Shown here piece after piece: positions 6,770 to 11,909 of a DNA stretch of 11,909 nt. The notes under the pieces were generated by a model that was not told where the DNA came from, ran no database searches, and was given only the letters and a program-made list of their open reading frames with translations. Both the position numbers and the translations under genes were made by a program. The number at the start of each line of letters is the position of its first letter. Position 1 is the stretch's first letter. The DNA comes from Wenzhouxiangella sp. (lineage in GTDB: Bacteria; Pseudomonadota; Gammaproteobacteria; Xanthomonadales; Wenzhouxiangellaceae), in NCBI GenBank assembly GCA_007116585.1, contig SKIE01000277.1, positions 1 to 11,909 of the forward strand, read 5' to 3'.

Positions 6770-6876
6770 ATTGTCCCTTTAACGTGGAAGTAACGCATCC
6801 AAGCCGGCCACCACCAAGGATGGACAGCCGGAGCAAGGCCAAAAGATCATTGTATTCCCGTTTTAAAAGGGACAAT
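6770..6876 (-). repeat. 11-bp inverted repeat: ompA ribosome site versus upstream arm
   Basis: ATTGTCCCTTT (6770-6780) and AAAGGGACAAT (6866-6876) are exact reverse complements, 85 bp apart. On the minus-strand transcript the downstream arm contains the AAGGGA ribosome site of the ompA-like gene, and pairing could extend past a one-base bulge into TTAA. RNA started upstream of 6876, such as read-through from dksA, would carry both arms and could hide the ribosome site. Confidence 0.6.
6849..6875 (-). promoter_or_regulatory. Predicted ompA-like gene promoter
   Basis: On the minus strand a TACAAT -10 (6854-6849) follows TTGTCC (6875-6870, 4 of 6 to consensus) with a 15-bp spacer. Transcription would begin near 6842, giving a leader of about 77 nt. 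The short spacer lowers confidence. The -35 lies inside the left arm of an inverted repeat whose partner covers the gene's ribosome site, so RNA from this promoter would lack the pairing arm. Confidence 0.45.
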
Positions 6877-6923
6877 GTTAGAGATTGCAAAGTTCCAGAA
6901 TCAGGCTTGCGCATGCGGTTCAA

Positions 6924-7352
6924 TCAGCGGCTATCGCGCATCTGCTTCTGCTTCAGTTCCCAACGTTCCTGCGCGTCGAGACACAGGGTCGCGATTGGCC
7001 GGGCTTCCAGCCTCGCCAGGCCAATTTCCTCGCCGGTCTCTTCGCAAAACCCATAGGATCCTTCATCCACGCGCGACAGCGCCTGATCGATCTTGCCAAG
7101 CAGCTTGCGATAACGGTCGCGAGTCCGCAATTCCAGGCTGTTTTCCGTTTCCCGGCTGGCGCGCTCTGCCTCGTCACCAACGTCGCGCACTTCGCCACGC
7201 AGGTTGTTGATTGTCTCCTGGGACTCCTCAATCAACTCCGCGCGCCACTTCAGCAACATCTGGCGAAAATACTCCAGATGTTCCGCGCACATATACTCCT
7301 CGTCCTCAGACGGCTTGTACCCCTTTGGTAGTTCCACACTTTGATTGGGCAT
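6924..7352 (-). CDS. dksA: DksA-family RNA polymerase-binding regulator, non-canonical
   Basis: DksA binds in the RNA polymerase secondary channel and, with ppGpp, resets transcription in the stringent response. The 142-residue protein has the expected plan: an N-terminal segment ending EDEEYM (16-21), a coiled coil (about 25-100) with SLELRTRDRYRKL (72-84), and a C-terminal zinc-finger fold (101-129). Two features depart from E. coli. The coiled-coil tip, DxxDxA there, reads D60-E-A-E63-R-A65. The four zinc cysteines are reduced to Cys103 and Cys124, with Thr106 and Ala127 in the other two positions. The second pattern is known in zinc-independent DksA paralogues such as Pseudomonas DksA2. 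The start at 7352 fits family length but has no good ribosome site. No terminator is seen before the ompA-like gene downstream. Confidence 0.9.
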   Translation of the reverse strand: MPNQSVELPKGYKPSEDEEYMCAEHLEYFRQMLLKWRAELIEESQETINNLRGEVRDVGDEAERASRETENSLELRTRDRYRKLLGKIDQALSRVDEGSYGFCEETGEEIGLARLEARPIATLCLDAQERWELKQKQMRDSR

Positions 7353-7375
7353 TGAGATGCGTTTGCCTCGCGCCT

Positions 7376-7404
7376 TTGAAGTCGCAAACCTGCAATTATA
7401 TAGC
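7376..7404 (+). promoter_or_regulatory. Possible yidD promoter
   Basis: TTGAAG (7376-7381) and TATAGC (7399-7404) are separated by 17 bp, each matching 4 of 6 consensus bases. Transcription would start near 7411, 20 nt before the yidD ATG. It overlaps the dksA promoter on the opposite strand, so the two would compete for polymerase. Confidence 0.4.
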
Positions 7405-7425
7405 CTAAGCACCCATTTCGCGCAA
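7395..7425 (-). promoter_or_regulatory. Predicted dksA promoter
   Basis: On the minus strand a perfect TATAAT (7400-7395), inside TATATAAT, is preceded by TTGCGC (7425-7420) at 17-19 bp depending on which -10 register is used. The start would be near 7388, giving a leader of about 35 nt. The -10 overlaps a possible yidD -10 on the other strand. Confidence 0.55.
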
Positions 7426-7430
7426 GCGGC

Positions 7431-7718
7431 ATGCAACGAACACTTCTAGCCATCATCCGTGCTTACCGGTACCTTCTGTCTCCGTGGATCGGGGGGCAGT
7501 GCCGGTTCACGCCGACATGTTCAGTCTATGCCATGCAGGCCATAGAGCTCTATGGCGCAGGCTACGGCAGCTGGCTTGCGCTCAAGCGCCTGCTGCGATG
7601 TCATCCCCTGTGCAAGGGCGGGCATGACCCGGTACCCGGGACCGATCCGGAACCAGATTTCGACGACTGCGAAAGCCGGAACGAGAAGGAGCCGCCTAAA
7701 GGGCCACAATCAGACTGA
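7431..7718 (+). CDS. yidD: Membrane protein insertion efficiency factor YidD
   Basis: YidD is a small membrane-associated protein that helps the YidC insertase place proteins in the inner membrane. The 95-residue product has the family signature: an amphipathic N-terminus (AIIRAYRYLLSPWIG), the CRFTPTCSVYAMQAI block (24-38), and the RLLRCHPLCKGGHDPVP segment (53-69). The tail is short, charged and unconserved. In most gammaproteobacteria yidD lies between rnpA and yidC. Here it stands alone, divergent from dksA with 78 bp between starts. Its last 23 bp overlap the end of the convergent EamA gene. The only ribosome-site candidate is a weak AAGCGG directly before the ATG. Confidence 0.93.
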   Translation: MQRTLLAIIRAYRYLLSPWIGGQCRFTPTCSVYAMQAIELYGAGYGSWLALKRLLRCHPLCKGGHDPVPGTDPEPDFDDCESRNEKEPPKGPQSD

Positions 7719-8571
7719 CTCCCAAAAACGCCAGGCCAACGCCGGCCACTTTGCGCCGGCTCAGGGGCTCACCCAGCAGTAGCCAGGCAAACAGCACGAT
7801 GAACGCGGCAGCCGTCTCATTCAATACCGATGCAATGGAGGCCTGAGTCAGCTTGTAGCCGGCCAGCCAGAGAATCATCGAGACATAACTCCCCATCAGA
7901 CTCGCCACTATGATGGTGGGCCACGGCTGTTCGGCTCGGAAGTGGAGCGCCATGCGCTGCCATCCTCGGCTGAGGTGCACATAGAGCAACATGCCCACCG
8001 CACCGGCGGCCAGCCGCAACCCAACCGTCCACAGGAACTCATGTTCTTCAAGAATCGGCTTGACCATCACAATGCCGATGGCCATCAACGCAACGCTGCC
8101 GGCGCCGAAGGCCATACCAACCCGAAGCGCCCGGTCCGAGACCTCTTGCCGGCTCCGGCGCCAGGTCACCAGCAAAATGCCGCTGAGCACCACCACGAAC
8201 CCCACATACTGCAGCGGGCGCAGGCTTTCGGCCAGAAACAGCATGGACAGGAGAATGACAAACGGTGAAAACAACATCGCCACAACGCCCGTGCGACTGG
8301 CGCCCATGAGGTTCAGCGCCCGCAGGTACCAGGTATCGGCGATGGCGATACCAATAACGCCCGACACCAGCACGACGCACCACTGCGTGGCGCTGTAACC
8401 GGGCAGACCGGTGCCGTGGAAAATCAGAATGGTCGGCACCATCAGGGCCGTGGCCAGCAGGTTCTTGAACAGGTTGAGTTCGAACGCCGGCAGGGTCTCG
8501 CCAGAGCGCCGAAACAAGACGACGGCCAGCGCCCAGCAGGCGGCGCACGCGACTGAAAAGAACTCACCCAT
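7696..8571 (-). CDS. EamA-family (DMT superfamily) membrane transporter
   Basis: This is an inner-membrane protein with about ten hydrophobic helices, arranged as two EamA repeats (roughly residues 4-135 and 150-288 of 291). Family members export or import amino acids, metabolites or nucleotide sugars, and the substrate cannot be read here. Recognisable elements are the N-terminal CWALAVVLFRRSG helix, the LLSMLFLAESLRPLQYVG segment closing repeat one, and LLLGEPLSRRKVAGVGLAFLGV closing repeat two. The start at 8571 (MGEFFSVACAACWAL) puts the first helix at the N-terminus as usual. The frame is open 45 codons further upstream but without family character and with no better ribosome site. The 3' end overlaps yidD by 23 bp. 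The 201-bp divergent gap to the lipase gene holds only weak promoter-like sequences. Confidence 0.87.
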   Translation of the reverse strand: MGEFFSVACAACWALAVVLFRRSGETLPAFELNLFKNLLATALMVPTILIFHGTGLPGYSATQWCVVLVSGVIGIAIADTWYLRALNLMGASRTGVVAMLFSPFVILLSMLFLAESLRPLQYVGFVVVLSGILLVTWRRSRQEVSDRALRVGMAFGAGSVALMAIGIVMVKPILEEHEFLWTVGLRLAAGAVGMLLYVHLSRGWQRMALHFRAEQPWPTIIVASLMGSYVSMILWLAGYKLTQASIASVLNETAAAFIVLFAWLLLGEPLSRRKVAGVGLAFLGVSLIVAL

Positions 8572-8772
8572 GTAGGAACTCAACGATGTAACAAGAGACG
8601 GCAACAGCGCATCAGCGAAAAGGCAGGCAGCTGCAGGCGAAGGCGCTGTAGTGTAGTGAATCACAGCGCGAAAAGCTGACCAGGCGCCTGTCCGGATCGC
8701 CGGCATCCTGTATCCTCTAGGCGGCTACTAGCCCAAGGGTTCGGCGTTCATCAAGTTGGGAAATAACTGAAC

Positions 8773-9723
8773 ATGGCGCTTTGGATTGCACTGCTGCTGA
8801 TTACTGGCCTGGGGGTTGCGCTCTGGCGCATCTTTCCGACGCCGCTGGCACGCCTCTTCCAGTGGCTGGAGCGCAGGCGCTGCGGACTGAGTAGTTGTCG
8901 CCTGTCGCATAAAGGCATCGACTGGCACTACCTGGAAGGCGGACATGGCGAGCCGCTGGTTCTGCTGCACGGCTTCAACGCCGATGCCGATCACTTCTGT
9001 CGCGTCACTACCGGACTGCGCGCGCATTTCCGCATTCTGGCGCCGGATCTGCCCGGCTTTGGCGAGACCCGTCTGGACGACCCGCCAAGCTATCGCATCG
9101 AAGATCTGGCCCGACATATCCTCGACTGGCTTGACGCGCTCGGGGTACGCAACTTCTACCTCGGCGGGAACTCCATGGGCGGTTACCTCGCCGTTGCAAT
9201 GGCTCGGCAGGCGCCTGATCGCGTTCGCGCGCTGTGGCTGCTGGCGCCCGGCGGGCTCCATACCGCCCGCCTGTCGCCGGTGCTGGCCGAAGTCGCAGAG
9301 GAACGCCACAATCCGCTGGTCATTCGGAACATGGCCGACCTCAGGCGCCTGATGGACTACTGCTTTGTCCGTCCGCCCTGGATTCCGGCACCCCTGCTGC
9401 GCTTTCTTGCCCTTCGGGCACGGAAAAATGCCGTTCGCGCCCAGCGGATTTTCGATGCCATGCGTTATGAATCCACGTCCCTGGAAGAGCTCGCCCATGA
9501 TTTGCCGGTCCCGGCCCTTGTGGTCTGGGGACAGGCCGACCAGGTGCTGCATTCCTCGGGCGCGCACCTCGTCGCAGAACTGATTCCCGGCAGTGAAAAA
9601 CTTGTGCTGGAGGGTATTGGCCACATACCCATGCTGGAAGCCCCCAAGCTGAGCGCCGAGGCATGGCTGGCGTTTACCGAAACCCTGGCGCGACAGGATC
9701 TGGAGCCACCGGCTGCAGACTGA
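8773..9723 (+). CDS. Membrane-anchored alpha/beta hydrolase, family V lipase-like
   Basis: This is a 316-residue serine hydrolase. An N-terminal hydrophobic segment (3-19) followed by arginines looks like a membrane anchor rather than a cleaved signal. The core has the oxyanion motif HGFN (66-69), the nucleophile elbow GNSMGG with Ser134, Asp256 in WGQADQV, and His284 in GIGHIPMLE, so the catalytic triad is complete. The cap region (NPLVIRNMADL, then RPPWIP, then KNAVRAQRIFDAM) resembles Moraxella/Psychrobacter Lip1 and the ABHD6 monoacylglycerol lipases more than other alpha/beta hydrolases. A role on lipid or ester substrates at the membrane is inferred. The ribosome site is a modest GGGA about 11 bases upstream. 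The stop is 10 bp from that of the convergent kdkA gene. Confidence 0.88.
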   Translation: MALWIALLLITGLGVALWRIFPTPLARLFQWLERRRCGLSSCRLSHKGIDWHYLEGGHGEPLVLLHGFNADADHFCRVTTGLRAHFRILAPDLPGFGETRLDDPPSYRIEDLARHILDWLDALGVRNFYLGGNSMGGYLAVAMARQAPDRVRALWLLAPGGLHTARLSPVLAEVAEERHNPLVIRNMADLRRLMDYCFVRPPWIPAPLLRFLALRARKNAVRAQRIFDAMRYESTSLEELAHDLPVPALVVWGQADQVLHSSGAHLVAELIPGSEKLVLEGIGHIPMLEAPKLSAEAWLAFTETLARQDLEPPAAD

Positions 9724-9733
9724 GCGCCGGAAA

Positions 9734-10426
9734 TCAGCGCCCGCTTTTCGCTCCCACGGTCGCGAAGAAGCCCCCCTCCCAGCCCGGCTGAGCTGTTTTT
9801 ACGAGTGATCGGGCCAGCCGTCGACGCATGCCCGCCTCGTTGATGCCATCAGACCGGATAGAGGCCCGGTCGAAATCAAGCAGATACCACTGACCCGTGG
9901 CGTCACGCACGATATTGCGCGCGTTCAAGTCCGGGTGGCGCAACCCAACCGAGAAAAAACGCGCCAGCGTTTCATTCAACTGCGCCCAGTCACGTCGCTC
10001 AAGCCCTGGCGCCAGCACCGCCAGTTGCCGGGCTCCGGCAATGCGGCGCATGAGCAGCGCCGCCCGATAGAACGGGCCGGCCGGCTCGAAACTGGCCGCC
10101 AGCGGCTCCGGCACAGGCAAGGACTGAGCCTTCAGAAAGGCCAGAACGCGGTACTCACGGAATGCGCGACTGGCCTCGGCACGGAGCCCCAAAAAGCGAT
10201 CCGCGGACAGCTTGGCGATCAAACCACCGCGACGGAATCGGCGCAGCACGGCCGGCCCTTCCGCCAACATGACCCCGACTGCCTGGCCACGCCCACCCAG
10301 TTCATCCATTACACGGCCGCGCTCCAGCCACCAATCTGGCCGGAACCAGTCCACGGAAGGTGGCTGATCCATTGAATCGTCGTATAAGATACTGATGGCG
10401 CCTTGCTTGGCGAGACGTTCACCCAA
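9734..10426 (-). CDS. kdkA: 3-deoxy-D-manno-octulosonic acid (Kdo) kinase KdkA
   Basis: KdkA phosphorylates the 4-OH of the single Kdo on lipid A at the cytoplasmic face of the inner membrane. The 230-residue protein belongs to the WaaP/Kdo kinase fold. It has the RRGGLIAKLSADRF nucleotide region (65-78), SRAFREYRVL (86-95), LPVPEPLAA (103-111), the catalytic-loop HPDLNARN (164-171) and LLDFD (182-186). The order and spacing follow Haemophilus KdkA, with HPD in place of HTD. The start is a TTG at 10426. It is chosen because a strong GGAGG lies 9 bases upstream and the residues before the first ATG (10372) align with the Haemophilus N-terminus. It is divergent from opsX with only 18 bp between start codons. 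The stop is 10 bp from the lipase stop. Confidence 0.92.
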   Translation of the reverse strand: MGERLAKQGAISILYDDSMDQPPSVDWFRPDWWLERGRVMDELGGRGQAVGVMLAEGPAVLRRFRRGGLIAKLSADRFLGLRAEASRAFREYRVLAFLKAQSLPVPEPLAASFEPAGPFYRAALLMRRIAGARQLAVLAPGLERRDWAQLNETLARFFSVGLRHPDLNARNIVRDATGQWYLLDFDRASIRSDGINEAGMRRRLARSLVKTAQPGWEGGFFATVGAKSGR

Positions 10427-10444
10427 CTTGCAAATCCTCCGCCC

Positions 10445-11491
10445 ATGCCCAAGGGATACCCGTCCAGCATATGCCTGTTGCGCCTGTCCGCGCTGGGCGA
10501 TGTGTGCAACACCGTGCCGCTGGCGCGGGCTCTACAGCGCGCCTGGCCGGGCTGCCGGCTGACCTGGATCATCGGCCGCGCCGAGTACCGACTGGTTCAC
10601 CGCTTGCCGGGCATTGATTTCATTGTATTCGACAAAAAGCAGGGCTTACGGGCACTGCTCGATCTGGCCCGTCAGTTGCGGGGACGGCGCTTTGACCTGC
10701 TGCTCCATACCCAGGTGTCGGCCCGGGCCAATCTGCTGGCCCTGCTGATCCGTGCTGAGCGTCGAGTCGGCTTTGACCGAGCCCGCTCGCGGGAAGGCCA
10801 TGGCCTGGTAGTCAACGAACGTATCGCGGCCGCACCGTTTCAGCATCAGGCCGAGGCGCTGCAGTCTTTTGCAGGCCACCTGGGGCTGTCCATACAGCCT
10901 GACGATCGCGCCCTGCCCATCACCGATGAGGCGCGCGCTTTCGCAGTGGAGCATCAACCCAAGGCCGGTGAGGCGGTGCTGATCAGCCCTGCCTCAAGCC
11001 ATAGCGGCCGTAACTGGCATACCCAAGGCTATGCCGAAGTGGCTGACTGGGTCGTCACACAAACCGGCAGGCCTGTCATCCTGGTCGGCGGCCCCAGCCA
11101 CACTGAGCTCGCACTGGGACAAGAGATTGAGCGGCGCATGCAACAGCCGGTACGGAATCTGATCGGCCAGGACACATTGGACCAGGCACTGGCCATGCTG
11201 GAACGTGCGGCCTGTTTGATCACACCCGATGCCGGGCCAGCCCACTTCGCCGCCGCCCTGGGCACGCCAGTGGTTGGCCTGTACGCCGCGACCTGGTCGC
11301 GCCGCTCAGGGCCGCTGGGGAGCCTGAGCCACTGTGTTGATCGATTCCCGGAAGCGGCGCGCCGGTTCGCCGGTAAAGAGCCGGAGCAACTTCGCTGGGG
11401 CAAACGACTGGAGCAACCCGGCGTAATGAATCTGATTACACCGGAAGCCGTCTGCGAGAAGCTGAAAAATCTGCTCAGGAAGCGACTCTGA
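10445..11491 (+). CDS. opsX: LPS heptosyltransferase I, OpsX type (GT9)
   Basis: This is a GT9 glycosyltransferase that adds the first heptose to the lipopolysaccharide inner core. From the ATG at 10445 it has 348 residues. It has LLRLSALGDVCNTVPL (11-26), WIIG (41-44), FDKKQGLRAL (62-71), RRVGFDRARSREGH (106-119), and the donor-site PDAGPAHFAAALGTPVVGLY (261-280). The DKKQG and FDR-RSREG blocks resemble Haemophilus OpsX rather than enterobacterial WaaC. OpsX uses a phosphorylated single Kdo as acceptor, which matches the divergent kdkA next door. There is no Shine-Dalgarno: the DNA just upstream is CCTCC, the complement of the kdkA ribosome site. A TTG start at 10403 exists in frame but would overlap kdkA. 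The stop is 6 bp from that of the convergent DUF6165 gene. Confidence 0.88.
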   Translation: MPKGYPSSICLLRLSALGDVCNTVPLARALQRAWPGCRLTWIIGRAEYRLVHRLPGIDFIVFDKKQGLRALLDLARQLRGRRFDLLLHTQVSARANLLALLIRAERRVGFDRARSREGHGLVVNERIAAAPFQHQAEALQSFAGHLGLSIQPDDRALPITDEARAFAVEHQPKAGEAVLISPASSHSGRNWHTQGYAEVADWVVTQTGRPVILVGGPSHTELALGQEIERRMQQPVRNLIGQDTLDQALAMLERAACLITPDAGPAHFAAALGTPVVGLYAATWSRRSGPLGSLSHCVDRFPEAARRFAGKEPEQLRWGKRLEQPGVMNLITPEAVCEKLKNLLRKRL

Positions 11492-11497
11492 AGAACC

Positions 11498-11893
11498 TCA
11501 ACTCGAGCGATAATCGCTGTAGGACTTTTCCTCGACAATCTCCGAGCCCAAGGCTTGATTGATAGCCTTTTTTAGCGCCGCGCGTTCATCGTTAGTGATA
11601 TAAACCGAGCGCGCGAGCTCAATGAAACGATCTCCGAAGCGACCGGCGCGCTCTTCGTCGCGAATACCGTCCTCAATGTCCCAGAGCTGCTCGTTGACAG
11701 CCTTCAACTGGTCGCGAAGCCGTACGACTTCATCGGTTTGCAGTCCCGAGTCCTGCCACACGTTCTCCAGCAAGCGTTTTTCGTGTACAACATTGACGCG
11801 CTTTTCGGCGTCGGCGATGCGCTCGACCTTGATCTCGAGAATAGTGAGCTTGTCCAGCAACTCTCCAGGTGACACAGGGGTCATCAACTGCAT
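11498..11893 (-). CDS. DUF6165 family protein
   Basis: A 131-residue, highly charged, helix-rich cytoplasmic protein with no signal or membrane segment. The MQLMTPVSPGELLDKLTILEIKVERI opening and the later RLRDQL-AVNEQLWDIEDGIR region match the DUF6165 pattern as I remember it. Such proteins are often found beside LPS or glycan genes, and here it is next to opsX and kdkA. The function is unknown, and the repeated leucine/isoleucine-charged spacing suggests helical bundles or coiled coils. The start at 11893 is well supported by GGAG 8 bases upstream (11902-11905). The gene ends 6 bp from the opsX stop with no terminator between. The promoter lies beyond the right edge, so the gene may follow another on the same strand. 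Confidence 0.75.
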   Translation of the reverse strand: MQLMTPVSPGELLDKLTILEIKVERIADAEKRVNVVHEKRLLENVWQDSGLQTDEVVRLRDQLKAVNEQLWDIEDGIRDEERAGRFGDRFIELARSVYITNDERAALKKAINQALGSEIVEEKSYSDYRSS

Positions 11894-11909
11894 GCGGTGA
11901 ACTCCAAAA

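Noticed and set aside
5947..7056. 369-codon plus-strand frame across the ompA-like gene and dksA
   Set aside because: It runs antisense to two clear genes and their intergenic region; the product is arginine- and glycine-rich from the proline-coding repeat, with no family signature.
8728..9624. 298-codon minus-strand frame inside the lipase
   Set aside because: Antisense to a gene with a complete catalytic triad; the product has no motif and looks like a codon-bias artefact.
10383..10393. opsX promoter around TATAAGATACT within kdkA
   Set aside because: It is -10-like but there is no acceptable -35 at proper spacing, and it sits in kdkA coding sequence.

Overview
The window looks like a compact, GC-rich gammaproteobacterial chromosome segment. 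The evidence is PepQ-type prolidase, KdkA/OpsX lipopolysaccharide core genes, bacterioferritin with Bfd, DksA, YidD and an OmpA-family porin, all with gammaproteobacterial-style motifs and dense packing. The exact taxon cannot be fixed from sequence alone; a Chromatiales- or Xanthomonadales-like lineage is a guess. I see no mobile element, phage gene, CRISPR array, tRNA or rRNA. No stretch over 300 bp lacks a gene.

Layout, left to right. A DUF427 gene runs off the left edge (-). Divergent from it is an iron-storage pair, bfd-bfr (+). Its promoter region carries an exact FNR/Anr-type box next to a near-consensus Fur box, and bfd appears leaderless. Next are a D-2-hydroxyglutarate dehydrogenase-like FAD oxidoreductase and the prolidase pepQ, expressed as a pepQ-first operon (-). 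Divergent from pepQ is cysS-sufE (+), joined by an ATGA overlap and closed by a strong bidirectional terminator. That terminator also serves an ompA-type gene (-), which lies downstream of dksA (-). yidD (+) faces away from dksA over overlapping promoters. An EamA transporter (-) and a membrane-anchored family V-like lipase (+) follow. The right end is an LPS inner-core group: Kdo kinase kdkA (-), heptosyltransferase opsX (+) and a DUF6165 gene (-).

The strand alternates almost gene by gene, so regulation is concentrated in short divergent gaps. Four convergent pairs meet with 6-10 bp between them or a 23-bp overlap. Themes are iron storage and release (bfd, bfr), sulfur transfer (sufE), the stringent response (dksA) and the outer membrane (ompA, kdkA, opsX, DUF6165). 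KdkA with OpsX predicts a single phosphorylated Kdo in the core, as in Haemophilus.

I did not find an unmistakable new multi-gene system. The most interesting signals are regulatory or residue-level: the FNR+Fur double site at a leaderless bfd; an 11-bp inverted repeat that could hide the ompA ribosome site on dksA read-through RNA; a DksA with a DxxE tip and half its zinc cysteines; and an OmpA domain with Cys at the peptidoglycan-binding Asp position.
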